From Shewanella atlantica (GTDB lineage Bacteria; Pseudomonadota; Gammaproteobacteria; Enterobacterales; Shewanellaceae), in contig NZ_RXNV01000001.1 in NCBI RefSeq assembly GCF_003966265.1, forward strand, positions 1,116,001-1,180,000: 64,000 nucleotides of DNA, given 5' to 3'. The translations under genes were made by a program, and so were the position numbers. The notes under the pieces were generated by a model. That model was not told the origin of the DNA. It made no database searches and saw only the letters and a list, made by a program, of their open reading frames with translations. Shown here one piece after another: positions 28,290 through 36,776 of this stretch; position 1 is the stretch's first letter, and every line of letters starts with the position of its first letter.

Positions 28290-28327
28290 TATGAAGGTGT
28301 AATATAGACAGCAATTAAATCTACACC

Positions 28328-28358
28328 AAAAAAGCCATAACAACGTTATGGCTTTTTT
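28328..28358. terminator. Bidirectional terminator after the M36 protease
   Basis: Fourteen-base stem AAAAAAGCCATAAC / GTTATGGCTTTTTT with the three-base loop AAC, between two convergent genes; A and T runs allow it to work on both strands. Confidence 0.9.
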
Positions 28359-28379
28359 AATTCTATTTGCCAACTACAA

Positions 28380-28892
28380 CTAATATTTTTCAGTGTTATC
28401 TAAAGGGCTATAATCGATCTCGATTTCGACTCGTGAGAAATTATCATTATTGAGTAAATTTAAATACAGTGCATATAAGTTTGCTTGAGCTTTTAAAGGT
28501 GTTAATCGGTAGGTATTTTTAGCAATTTTATTGACTCGATAATCAGAAGATAACTGACCTGCTTCTTTCGTTGTTATAATAACAAAACTCCCTTTCAAGA
28601 CTCCACCTTCAGACATAATAAGACTAGAAACAGGACTACCCTTTATTAAAACATCAGCATTAGAGGTAAATTTCATATCATTTAATCTATAGCTATATGT
28701 TTTAGAAAAAGTCAGACTATCTTTAACCGCTCCGGACTTCTTAGTTCTGCTAATAGCCTCTTGTTGCTCAGTATTAATCGTCGAAACACTCGTTCCCATA
28801 GGCGTGCTTTTTGCTGTATTTGCATAATTGATTTTATCACTCGAACACGAAGCTGTAAGTATTAGTAAGGTACTCAACATCGCTTTTTTCAT
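28380..28892 (-). CDS. Hypothetical lipoprotein
   Basis: 170 residues. The N-terminus is a lipoprotein signal (KKAMLSTLLILTASC, lipidated Cys16). The mature part is polar, with two short beta-rich stretches (SLTFSKTYSYRLND, VLKGSFVIITTKEA). I do not recognise the family. The gene is more AT-rich than its neighbours, which may mean recent acquisition. It shares a terminator with the protease and may be an envelope protein of unknown role. Confidence 0.65.
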   Translation of the reverse strand: MKKAMLSTLLILTASCSSDKINYANTAKSTPMGTSVSTINTEQQEAISRTKKSGAVKDSLTFSKTYSYRLNDMKFTSNADVLIKGSPVSSLIMSEGGVLKGSFVIITTKEAGQLSSDYRVNKIAKNTYRLTPLKAQANLYALYLNLLNNDNFSRVEIEIDYSPLDNTEKY

Positions 28893-28947
28893 AATATCAC
28901 CTATGTTTTGTCAGTATAGTCAACGTAAACATAATCGTAACATTTGT

Positions 28948-28973
28948 AGAAGACTAGTGTCTTCTCGAGAAGA
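28948..28973. repeat. Overlapping inverted repeats after the deacylase gene
   Basis: AGAAGAC (28948-28954) pairs with GTCTTCT (28959-28965); the second arm also pairs with the following AGAAGA, so TCTTCTCGAGAAGA (28960-28973) is a perfect 14-bp palindrome. The two hairpins exclude each other. It lies seven bases past the stop codon of the deacylase gene. Confidence 0.5.
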
Positions 28974-28980
28974 TATTTAA

Positions 28981-30087
28981 TCAAATCTCAAACACTTGCG
29001 TCATCACCTTATACAACTCAGTTCCCTGATAAACAGATGCTGAGGCAAAATGTAAAATCGGAACACAATCCAGGCTCAGACACAGTGGGGTCAACACCCG
29101 CTCACTGCCATAAAGATCCAGACGAAGAATATTTGCCAGCGGGCTTCCAGCCTCAAGGGGCTCACCCAACTTTGCCAGATACTCCACCATTCCTCCCATG
29201 GGGGCGTGGTATTTCTTATAATTTTTAAGATAACAGGCATAGCGTAGCATTTTTTGAGGCTCAACTTTTTGGGCGATAACACCTCGGGAACTCAGATAAG
29301 CTAAAATCCCTTTAGCATCGACAAGGGCATCCTCGAGATTAATGTACTCCTGAGGCCCCAACTCCAGAGTAAAAGCTGACACCGGTACCTTACATCCCCG
29401 ACCAATCGAGTTCATATAGTCAGTTAACTGCCACCAAGGACAAAAAACAGATTCGTCCATGGCGCCACCAAACTCGTTGGGAATAAGTAAGGTATAGGGT
29501 ATAGAGAAAAGTGACGCAGCCTTGGTATCATATTCAGGACAATAGAGGTGTTTGCACGACTTAGGCCCTGTGTGCAGATCTAACACTATATCAGCCTGAT
29601 GTGCCATCAACTGCAGACTAACGGCCTGCCTATGCCCGGAAGTCACTCCCCACCCATCGGACAGGCGCTGATGACAACTCTCCACCAGCATCTGTCTGAA
29701 ACGAACAAAGATCTCTTTGTCACTGAACTGACGGTGCGCTTCATACCAGGCGGCAATATCCAGCTTATGATCCAGATACTCCCTATTCCAATTCACACCT
29801 GTAATAGGATCGAAACGACCTAAGGTAAATTCGCCGCTCTTTTGATTGATACCCAGAGGGTTCGCCAAAGGGACAAGTGTAATATCTCCACATAAGGTAT
29901 ACCCTTTCAACAGCTGCATCAGCTGATAAATAACGGCATTCCCCTGCACCTCAGCGCCGTGAACATTCGCTTGAATATAAACGCTCGGTGCCGTTGCTAT
30001 TTCAGCCTTTAAACTGAATATGGGAACCGTAAGATCTTGGCCTGTAGCTAATTCACCTATCTTAAGCGACGATTGGCTAACGCTCAT
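28981..30087 (-). CDS. Succinylglutamate desuccinylase/aspartoacylase-family zinc hydrolase
   Basis: 368 residues. Zinc-binding HxxE (His43, Glu46 in NVHGAEVQ) and the third ligand His172 in LDLHTGP identify the M14-like deacylase family (AstE/ASPA/AguH group). The protein acts on N-acyl amino acids or related amides; AstE removes succinyl from succinylglutamate, but this protein is divergent from AstE (whose gene I do not see in the window), so the substrate is unknown. No signal peptide. Ribosome site AAAGGATAAATA before the ATG at 30087. Confidence 0.8.
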   Translation of the reverse strand: MSVSQSSLKIGELATGQDLTVPIFSLKAEIATAPSVYIQANVHGAEVQGNAVIYQLMQLLKGYTLCGDITLVPLANPLGINQKSGEFTLGRFDPITGVNWNREYLDHKLDIAAWYEAHRQFSDKEIFVRFRQMLVESCHQRLSDGWGVTSGHRQAVSLQLMAHQADIVLDLHTGPKSCKHLYCPEYDTKAASLFSIPYTLLIPNEFGGAMDESVFCPWWQLTDYMNSIGRGCKVPVSAFTLELGPQEYINLEDALVDAKGILAYLSSRGVIAQKVEPQKMLRYACYLKNYKKYHAPMGGMVEYLAKLGEPLEAGSPLANILRLDLYGSERVLTPLCLSLDCVPILHFASASVYQGTELYKVMTQVFEI

Positions 30088-30191
30088 TATTTATCCTTTA
30101 ACAACTATATTCTCTATAACCAATGGCTCAAAACTTTAATTTTCGACGCAATTACTCTCGAAACACAGGTTCGAAACAAGTGCTCTGGAAA

Positions 30192-31544
30192 CTATTGTTC
30201 GAATAGGTTCTTATGAAGCGCACTCACAACTTGAGCTGCTTCAGATTCTGACACTAGCACACAGAGGTTATGCGGGCTGGCCCCCTGACAGATCATGCGG
30301 ACATTATGGGGCTCTAACACTTCAAACACCCGGCGACAAACACCTGGGGTAGAAGCAATCTTATTACCTACAATGGCCACTAATGCCAAATCATCTTCGA
30401 CTCGAACGCGGCAATGTTGTGACAACTCTTGCAATAGAGCTTCACTCAACAGACCATTTCCAGCCGAATCTGAGCCCGTCTTATCTAACGTCAAGGAGAC
30501 ATTCACCTCAGAGGTCGTGATCAGATCGACACTGATCTTGTGTCTTGCCAGAGTGGCGAATGTTTCAGCCAAAAAACCCTGAGCATGAAGCATCTGCAGG
30601 CTGTGGAGGTTGAGTAATGTTTGATCACGACGAACCGCTACGGCCCTGTAAACCGGCTCGTCTTCAACTTGATGGCGGATCCAGGTGCCGCCTCTTTCAG
30701 GTTCACGGCTTGAACCGACGAACACCTGAATTTTCTGCCTTACGGCTGGTAAAATTGTCGCGGGGTGCAACACCTTTGCACCAAAGGTTGCCATTTCTGC
30801 GGCCTCATTAAAGCTGATTTCAGCAATGGGGCTGGCATTAGGTGCCAGTCGGGGGTCGGTCGTGTAGATCCCCGCCACATCGGTCCAAATTTCCACAGCT
30901 GTCGCTTTTAGAGCCTCTGCCAATAATGCCGCTGAATAATCACTGCCACCACGACCTAATGTTGTCGTACTGCCATTTTCATCAGCGCCTATAAAGCCTT
31001 GCGTCACGATACGCTGCGAGCTTAATAGTGGGGCTAAATGCTTACCGGCGAGGTCGGCAACTAGCTCAATTTGAGGTTCTGCCCGCCCGAAGTGACTATC
31101 TGTTCGCATCACCTGACGGACATCGAATGCGCTGGCCGCCTCTCCTTTCTCTCTGAGTACCGCAGCAAACAGAGCCGATGAACACTGCTCACCTTGAGCG
31201 AGTAACTCATCCATTGTCGCTTTGTTTCTGTTACGACTGAGTTCCTCACTGAGCGATGAGATACGGCTAAGTACAGTATCTAATCTTGCGGCAACATCTT
31301 GAGGACTGCCCAAAGCGTCGAGAATTTGATATTGAATATGAGCAATTTTCTTAATGAGCTGCATGCTACGCTCATCGGTAGTTTGCTCTTGGGTCAACTC
31401 AACAAGAAGGTTGGTAACGCCACTGGATGCGCTGACGACGACAACACGAGTATCAGGGTTTGCAAGAATAATATCGGCACAGCGACTCATCGCAGGATAA
31501 TCTGCGACAGAGGTTCCACCAAACTTAGCAACAATAAGGGACAT
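30192..31544 (-). CDS. lysC: Lysine-sensitive aspartate kinase III
   Basis: 450 residues. The kinase domain begins IVAKFGGTSVAD, with TTLGRGGSDYSAALLAEAL later, followed by tandem ACT domains (HKISVDLITTSEVNVS). It phosphorylates aspartate, the first step toward lysine, threonine and methionine, and is feedback-inhibited by lysine. There is no fused homoserine dehydrogenase. The start at 31544 is chosen because GGAGG lies seven bases upstream and homologues begin here; 14 upstream residues are untranslated leader. A lysine riboswitch lies in the leader. Confidence 0.95.
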   Translation of the reverse strand: MSLIVAKFGGTSVADYPAMSRCADIILANPDTRVVVVSASSGVTNLLVELTQEQTTDERSMQLIKKIAHIQYQILDALGSPQDVAARLDTVLSRISSLSEELSRNRNKATMDELLAQGEQCSSALFAAVLREKGEAASAFDVRQVMRTDSHFGRAEPQIELVADLAGKHLAPLLSSQRIVTQGFIGADENGSTTTLGRGGSDYSAALLAEALKATAVEIWTDVAGIYTTDPRLAPNASPIAEISFNEAAEMATFGAKVLHPATILPAVRQKIQVFVGSSREPERGGTWIRHQVEDEPVYRAVAVRRDQTLLNLHSLQMLHAQGFLAETFATLARHKISVDLITTSEVNVSLTLDKTGSDSAGNGLLSEALLQELSQHCRVRVEDDLALVAIVGNKIASTPGVCRRVFEVLEPHNVRMICQGASPHNLCVLVSESEAAQVVSALHKNLFEQ

Positions 31545-31682
31545 TACACGGCCTCCACAGAAAGTAGACTCAGGCCAGACAAGCAAGGATATAAAATTAA
31601 CATGATTACGCTCCGAACATCATTCGTTCGAAGAGCCTGGTGCAAAGATTACGCACCCCAAAGAGGGGAAATGACGATCATC

Positions 31683-31852
31683 ACCAGAAGCTCTCCACCA
31701 ATAAACAGGTGACAATCGATGGGATTCAGCCCGAACGACCGATATTGTATTAATCCAAACATACCAATATCTCGGCGCTAATCTCCCTCATAAGTCGTCA
31801 TCAGAGTTTGGCCTCTTCAAACTTACTACCTAGTTAACGCTCCTCTTCTGTA
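31683..31852 (-). ncRNA. Lysine riboswitch (L-box) in the lysC leader
   Basis: On the minus strand the segment opens with CAGAAGAGGAGCGTTAACTA and closes with GGTGGAGAGCTTCTG; CAGAAG and CTTCTG form the P1 stem. Between them are the conserved blocks GAGGGAGA..GCGCCGAGAT and GGGCTGAATCCC with TTGTCACC, in the same order and spacing as the E. coli lysC lysine element. Lysine binding turns lysC off. Downstream, between 31639 and 31668, the hairpin GGTGC/GCACC overlaps the hairpin CCCC/GGGG, so the two cannot form together; these are likely the expression-platform switch. The lysC ATG lies about 140 bases further on. Confidence 0.93.
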
Positions 31853-32012
31853 CCTAATCCCGAGCACTTTATTGAGTGTCAGAAGAAGGAGGTTAAAAAT
31901 TATCAAATTTTGACCAATTAAGTCAATCAATAAAGATGTCAAAGTAGTAAAGAAAGAAAGAACCGCCTTCTACTCAGGTATATTTGCCGATATCCGAAGC
32001 TCTCTTTAACCT
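31853..32012. promoter_or_regulatory. lysC promoter region
   Basis: 160 bases between the DUF3293 gene end and the riboswitch. AT-rich, with the lysC promoter required here since the aptamer must be transcribed. No individual box is clear enough to name. Confidence 0.4.
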
Positions 32013-32456
32013 TCAATCAAAGTCAGGTAACTCGTTAACCAAACGCACCCGGGAAGAGAATGGACCGATCTCCACCTCTTTCCGCTCACTCTCAGATAAA
32101 AGGCAGGGGATCAGTTGAAGATTATCGTGTTCAACGAAGTAGATCGCATTTTGATTGAATTGACAACCGAGTCGTATTGCAGATGCCTTATCTATCGAAA
32201 CAGCCCAACTCTTCTCCATGTGACAACGATCGGCGGAGGCACCAATCATGGCACGATAGGGTCTATGCAATTGCTGAATTTCGAATTGAAGCTGTCTGTC
32301 GAGAAGACGGTTTTGACTGGCTGAGAGAAGCTGGCCTTTTGGGTTATGTGCGGTAATTATTGCAAATGTAAGTTCAGAGGATAATGCTTGTGTAAAAAGA
32401 AACTCGGCTTCTTGATAGCATTGCCACTGGCTGTTTGACTCACTCATCTGGATCAT
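32013..32456 (-). CDS. DUF3293 family protein
   Basis: About 147 residues. The middle (AIITAHNPKGQLLSASQNRL) and the segment EKSWAVSID are the DUF3293 signatures. A small cytoplasmic protein without membrane segments; no function is known for the family. The start at 32456 is preceded by TTGGGGAAC; a TTG at 32465 and an ATG at 32447 are alternatives. Divergent from arcA across a long regulatory region. Confidence 0.7.
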   Translation of the reverse strand: MIQMSESNSQWQCYQEAEFLFTQALSSELTFAIITAHNPKGQLLSASQNRLLDRQLQFEIQQLHRPYRAMIGASADRCHMEKSWAVSIDKASAIRLGCQFNQNAIYFVEHDNLQLIPCLLSESERKEVEIGPFSSRVRLVNELPDFD

Positions 32457-32510
32457 GTTCCCCAATTTGATTCAGAAGATTATAGCAAATCCAATATATC
32501 TTCCCAGTCG

Positions 32511-32526
32511 CGTGACGCAGATCACG
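32511..32526. promoter_or_regulatory. CRP-like site 1 in the DUF3293-arcA intergenic region
   Basis: CGTGA-N6-TCACG, a perfect inverted repeat with the CRP core GTGA-N6-TCAC. It is about 55 bases upstream of the DUF3293 start and about 500 upstream of arcA. Confidence 0.55.
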
Positions 32527-32575
32527 CTCCATTATTTTTGCGTTACTAGTAAAATCAGCACCTTACAAACCCACA

Positions 32576-32591
32576 TGTGACTTAGATCATA
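32576..32591. promoter_or_regulatory. CRP-like site 2 in the DUF3293-arcA intergenic region
   Basis: TGTGA-cttaga-TCATA, one base from the CRP consensus core. It lies 65 bases from site 1. CRP is a main regulator of anaerobic respiration in Shewanella. Confidence 0.6.
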
Positions 32592-32605
32592 TCCACAGGT
32601 AATTT

Positions 32606-32632
32606 TGTTAACATTTCATTTGTTAACAAATG
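32606..32632. promoter_or_regulatory. Tandem TGTTAACA boxes upstream of arcA
   Basis: TGTTAACA occurs at 32606-32613 and 32622-32629, 16 bases apart; the second sits inside a perfect 16-bp palindrome CATTTGTTAACAAATG (32617-32632). GTTAA-type direct repeats are characteristic of ArcA binding, but the usual period is about 11, so autoregulation is only a suggestion. From 32640 to 33026 the leader is AT-rich with no reading frame; I see no other clear element there. Confidence 0.45.
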
Positions 32633-33026
32633 CCTAAAACGAGTACAATAGTCTCTGTTGATTCGCTTACCATCGCTAAAAGGTAAGAAGCTTTTTGTTA
32701 CAAATAGATCTGACAGTGAACAAAGAGTTAGCCAGATTTCTGTATAAAATGTGAACTGAATTGAGTTTCACATCTTAACTTCAAATAAATTTAATTCTAG
32801 GGGAACTAATTTCCGCTATTGTTAATCGAAGTGGATACAGCTCGCGTTACATTTATTGAGATACACATACTTTACTAATCATGGAAGCGTGTTGCTGTTT
32901 CAGGCCAGTTTTGAAAGCACCTATACCAGACAGTAAATAGTCAACATGACAAGTTCGAGCGTTATTATCGCCAAGATAGTCCGCGCTCATGGTTAGAACA
33001 GATTTGAACAAATTAGGTAAATTAAT

Positions 33027-33746
33027 ATGCAAAACCCGCACATTCTGATCGTTGAAGATGAAGCAGTTACCCGGAACACGCTAAGAAGTATTTTCGAGGC
33101 AGAAGGATATGTGGTAACTGAAGCCAATGATGGCGCAGAAATGCATAAAGCCATGCAGGAAAACAAAATCAATTTGGTTGTTATGGATATCAACCTTCCT
33201 GGTAAAAACGGTCTTTTGTTAGCACGTGAACTTCGTGAAATCAATAACATTGGTCTGATCTTCCTTACGGGTCGTGACAATGAAGTTGATAAAATTTTGG
33301 GTCTGGAGATTGGTGCTGATGATTACATCACTAAGCTATTCAACCCACGTGAGCTGACTATTCGTGCACGTAACCTGTTGACTCGCGTTAACAGTACTGG
33401 TGCCGAGTCTGAAGAGAAGAGTGCCGTTGAGTACTATCGCTTCAACGGTTGGAGCCTTGAGATTAACAGCCGCTCTTTAGTTAGCCCACAGGGTGAATCT
33501 TACAAGCTGCCACGTAGTGAATTCCGCGCTATGCTGCACTTCGTTGAGAACCCAGGTAAGATCCTAAGCCGTGCAGACCTTCTGATGAAGATGACTGGCC
33601 GCGAGCTTAAGCCACATGACCGTACTGTCGATGTTACTATTCGTCGTATCCGTAAGCACTTCGAAAGCTTACCTGATACGCCAGAAATCATCGCAACGAT
33701 CCACGGTGAAGGTTATCGTTTCTGCGGTAACTTAGAAGAAGCATAA
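33027..33746 (+). CDS. arcA: Aerobic respiration control response regulator ArcA
   Basis: 239 residues, collinear with E. coli ArcA. The receiver domain has the phosphorylated Asp54 (VVMDINLPG), Asp11 and the lysine of FLTGRD...KLFNPRELT; the C-terminus is a winged-helix OmpR-type DNA-binding domain ending [13 protein letters not shown]. ArcA controls respiratory and central carbon genes according to oxygen. The arcB sensor is not in the window; in Shewanella the sensor is split from E. coli type and uses HptA. Codons are of the highly expressed kind. Ribosome site TTAGGTAAATTAAT. Long leader with CRP-like sites; a strong terminator follows. Confidence 0.97.
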   Translation: MQNPHILIVEDEAVTRNTLRSIFEAEGYVVTEANDGAEMHKAMQENKINLVVMDINLPGKNGLLLARELREINNIGLIFLTGRDNEVDKILGLEIGADDYITKLFNPRELTIRARNLLTRVNSTGAESEEKSAVEYYRFNGWSLEINSRSLVSPQGESYKLPRSEFRAMLHFVENPGKILSRADLLMKMTGRELKPHDRTVDVTIRRIRKHFESLPDTPEIIATIHGEGYRFCGNLEEA

Positions 33747-33787
33747 AAGGAAAAGCATAAAGCTAGCGCTTATCTTGCTATTCAATA

Positions 33788-33817
33788 AAAAAAGCCAGTC
33801 TTACGACTGGCTTTTTT
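33788..33817 (+). terminator. Intrinsic terminator after arcA
   Basis: Thirteen-base stem AAAAAAGCCAGTC / GACTGGCTTTTTT with a TTAC loop and a T-run. Confidence 0.92.
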
Positions 33818-33818
33818 G

Positions 33819-33945
33819 TGTCCGGAACACTTATGCCAATTTGCCAGGGATGGCAGTAAATTGGCTTTATGTCTGGAACATTTATGAAGATTTACCATGG
33901 ACGGTATAAAATCTTCTTTGTGTCTGAAAAATTGATGAAAGTTCG
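33819..33945. repeat. 51-bp tandem repeat with covarying hairpins
   Basis: Units begin TGTCYGGAACAYTTATG at 33819 and 33870, and a decayed third unit TGTCTGAAAAATTGATG at 33921. Each full unit contains a 31-base hairpin: GCCAATTT...AAATTGGC (33835-33865) and GAAGATTT...AAATCTTC (33886-33916), with inner pairs GCC/GGC and ACC/GGT. The stems differ in sequence but remain paired. Confidence 0.8.
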
Positions 33946-34046
33946 AAAAGCAGAGACGACAGCCTTCGGCCTATCGCTTCGCGGACGGCTACGCTTTAAT
34001 CGGAAAAGACAAAGCTACACAACCATTCGACACAATCCTTTCCTAT

Positions 34047-34214
34047 AGCCAGCAACGCTGACACCGATTAACTCACGCAGTGAGTGTCATCTTAGATTCT
34101 ACAGCCAGCAATGCTCGCATCAATTAACTCACTTAGTGAGTGTCATCTTTGGTTCTACAGCCAGCAACGCTGATGTCAATTAGCTCACGTAGTGAGCGTC
34201 CAGGGTTCTAGAGC
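34047..34214. repeat. Three 56-bp tandem repeats, each with a small hairpin
   Basis: Units start AGCCAGCAAYGCT at 34047, 34103 and 34159. Each holds a hairpin with a three-base loop: ACTCAC-gca-GTGAGT, ACTCAC-tta-GTGAGT and GCTCAC-gta-GTGAGC. The third unit changes both arms together. The stretch 33946-34046 between the two families has no gene; it contains a GC-rich segment (CCTTCGGCC) of no recognised type. Confidence 0.82.
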
Positions 34215-34223
34215 CTAGAACCC
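34203..34223. repeat. Hairpin at the 3' side of the DPP IV gene
   Basis: GGGTTCTA-gagcc-TAGAACCC, a perfect eight-base stem 12 bases past the peptidase stop codon; no T-run, so termination is uncertain. Confidence 0.5.
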
Positions 34224-34234
34224 ATTGACTCCTT

Positions 34235-36532
34235 CTACTTCAACTCTCTTTCCAGAAAGTTTGCCAGTGAGCGATACAGGTGTGTTCTGACTTTTTCACC
34301 ACGCATCGAGTGCTTCGAGCCCGGATAATCGATCATCTGAAACAACTTACCTTCATCCTGCAGCGCCTTATAAACCTTAGTACTGTTCTCGAAAAGCACG
34401 TTATCATCTGCCATACCGTGGTACATCAACAAACCCGATTGATAGTTCTTCACATAGGGAAGGACACTACTGGCTTCATAACCTTTAGCATTCTTTTCGG
34501 GATGTCCAAGGTAGCGCTCGGTATAATGGGTGTCATAAAGCGCCCAGTCAGTCACCGGCGCACCGGAGATGGCCGCCTTAAAATAATCCGGAGCCTTAAA
34601 TAACCCCATCAGGGCCATGTAGCCACCGTAGCTATGTCCATAAAGCGCGATATTATCACCATCTACATATGGCAGTGTTCTTAAAAAGTCCACACCGGCT
34701 TTTTGGTCGTTAACTTCCGCCTCTCCCAGGTGTTTATAGATCACATGCTCAAATCGGGTGCCGCGATGTGCTGAACCACGATTATCGAGTTGAAATACCA
34801 TAAAACCTTGTTGAAGCAAATACTGAGTAAAGTAATCATGTTCGCTCCAACTGTTCACAACCAGCTGAGCATGAGGACCGCCATAGACTCGCACGACCAC
34901 AGGGTACTTGTTATCTTTGCTGAAGTTTATTGGTTTAAACAGGCGATACTGAAGTGATTGACCATCCTCGGCCTCAACCAGCCCGAACTCAGGTACTTGC
35001 CACAATCCCAGATACTCATTGAGTGGGTGAGTCGAATCCAACTTATTCTGTTCAACCCAGGCAAGATGCTGACCCTTATCGCCGTGTAAACTGACTTGGG
35101 GTGGCTGCACTAAAGAGCTGAAATAATCCAGATATACAGCCTCCTTCTCGGCAAAAACCGGTGAGTGCATACCCCGGCGTTGACTGACTCCTTCAATTTC
35201 ACCGCCCGTTAGCGCTACACGATAAAGGTGTTGTTCAACGGCTGTATCTTTACGGCCGGTGAAATAGATCCAACCAGCTTTCTCGTCGATAAACTCAACC
35301 GTATCAACAACCCAGTCACCCGAAGTCAGCTGTTTCTTTACCTCGCCATCTAAACTGATGAGATAAAGATGGTTGAAACCATCACGTTCTGATGCCCAGA
35401 TAAAGCTCTCCTGCAGCTTCAAGAAGTGAAGATCATTGTTGAGGTTTACCCAGGCATCACTTCGCTCTTCGACCAGGTTTTTAGACTTATCTGTTTGCTC
35501 GATATCTACGACTCGAAGATCCAGCACCTGCTGGTTACGGCTCTGCCATTGGTATGAGAGCCGCTTACTGTCGGGTAACCATTTCACCCTGGGCAGATAT
35601 ATATCTTGCTCTTTTCCAAGTTCTACCCAACTAACTTTTTTGTCAGCCAGTTTAATCACGGCCAATGAAATTTTGACGTTATTCTTGCCGGCATAGGGGT
35701 AGCGTTGCTCGGTGAGCTTGATGCCATCGGCATAGATTTCGTTACGCGTAACCAGCTCAACATCGGACTCGTCGATTCGGGTATAGGCAATTGCACTCTC
35801 ATCCGGCGACCACCAATAGCCGGTCATTCTGTCCATCTCTTCCTGAGCAACGAACTCAGCCATGGCGTTCTTAATCGGGCCGCCGCCGTCTGTTGTCATA
35901 GCCGTCACAGTCATATCTTTCAAGGATAAAACATAGAGGTTTTGATCACGTACGAAGGAGACATACTTCCCTTTTGGAGATAGACGAGCGTCGGTAGCAA
36001 ACCCCTCTCCAGTAGGCAGGAGTGTCACCTTGTTATCGCTCAGAGAGTAGTAATATAGGACCCCGGATGCTGGAATTAATATTGCCTGACTATCATCGGA
36101 CCAAAAATATTCCATGATACCCTGGCCGTAAAGTCGTTGTCGCTCACGCCTTGCCTTCTCCTCATCGGAGAGCTCGCCTATAGTTAACTTATCGGCATCG
36201 AGCAAGATAGATTGCTTGCCGGACTCGACATTCATCTGCCATAAGTCATAAAAATGCTGATTATCCTTGCGCCCGGCTAAATAGGTCACTCTTTTGCCAT
36301 CGGGAGATAATATTAACCCTCGGGGACTCGTCCCCGTTAAGGCTGGTGAGGCATACATACGCTCGATTGACAGTGTGTTCTTACCCGCTTTCGAGAGTGT
36401 TTCCAGCATATCACCGCTGACTATGCCTTGATTGACTTCAGCTTGAGATAGCTGATTCGGGCTTGCAATAACTTGGGGGGATAGAAGCATAGGCACCGCC
36501 ATAAGAGCTGAGGTTATCCATGTTTTTGTCAT
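34235..36532 (-). CDS. Secreted dipeptidyl-peptidase IV-like S9 serine peptidase
   Basis: 765 residues. Signal peptide (cut near IAS, residue 24), a DPP IV-type beta-propeller N-terminal domain (about 80-500), then the alpha/beta hydrolase with the nucleophile Ser634 in GHSYGGYMALM, the aspartate of GMADDNV and the histidine of GSKHSMRGE. The double-glutamate motif (AQEEMDR) that binds the substrate N-terminus in DPP IV is present at about residue 230, supporting removal of X-Pro/X-Ala dipeptides. It acts in the periplasm or outside. Works with the M36 and second S9 enzymes in protein use. Monocistronic. Confidence 0.92.
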   Translation of the reverse strand: MTKTWITSALMAVPMLLSPQVIASPNQLSQAEVNQGIVSGDMLETLSKAGKNTLSIERMYASPALTGTSPRGLILSPDGKRVTYLAGRKDNQHFYDLWQMNVESGKQSILLDADKLTIGELSDEEKARRERQRLYGQGIMEYFWSDDSQAILIPASGVLYYYSLSDNKVTLLPTGEGFATDARLSPKGKYVSFVRDQNLYVLSLKDMTVTAMTTDGGGPIKNAMAEFVAQEEMDRMTGYWWSPDESAIAYTRIDESDVELVTRNEIYADGIKLTEQRYPYAGKNNVKISLAVIKLADKKVSWVELGKEQDIYLPRVKWLPDSKRLSYQWQSRNQQVLDLRVVDIEQTDKSKNLVEERSDAWVNLNNDLHFLKLQESFIWASERDGFNHLYLISLDGEVKKQLTSGDWVVDTVEFIDEKAGWIYFTGRKDTAVEQHLYRVALTGGEIEGVSQRRGMHSPVFAEKEAVYLDYFSSLVQPPQVSLHGDKGQHLAWVEQNKLDSTHPLNEYLGLWQVPEFGLVEAEDGQSLQYRLFKPINFSKDNKYPVVVRVYGGPHAQLVVNSWSEHDYFTQYLLQQGFMVFQLDNRGSAHRGTRFEHVIYKHLGEAEVNDQKAGVDFLRTLPYVDGDNIALYGHSYGGYMALMGLFKAPDYFKAAISGAPVTDWALYDTHYTERYLGHPEKNAKGYEASSVLPYVKNYQSGLLMYHGMADDNVLFENSTKVYKALQDEGKLFQMIDYPGSKHSMRGEKVRTHLYRSLANFLERELK

Positions 36533-36776
36533 TATTATTTCCTGGACTTAATACTGTTGAATCAATAAATTCACATGTTCGAATTTGTGATAAATGAACA
36601 TAAATAGTGCCCGTCATTGTGCACTAAAGTCTGATAAAACAAAAACAGTCGTTATTTGCTGCACATTTGCCCCGTACCTACGCTGAAAAAAGGTTCGATC
36701 TCAGGTATGATCCGCACAAATAAAAGTTTACCGACCTCAACTCGAACCAAAACTCGAAATTGTCATAGGAAATAAC
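36533..36776. promoter_or_regulatory. Divergent promoter region of the DPP IV-like gene and fbp
   Basis: 244 bases carrying both start regions. Imperfect TTTGTGATAAATGAACAT at about 36582-36599 resembles a CRP half-site, not strong enough to name as an operator. Confidence 0.35.

Noticed and set aside
32115..32324. Plus-strand frame opposite the DUF3293 gene
   Set aside because: Shadow of the minus-strand gene with clear family motifs.
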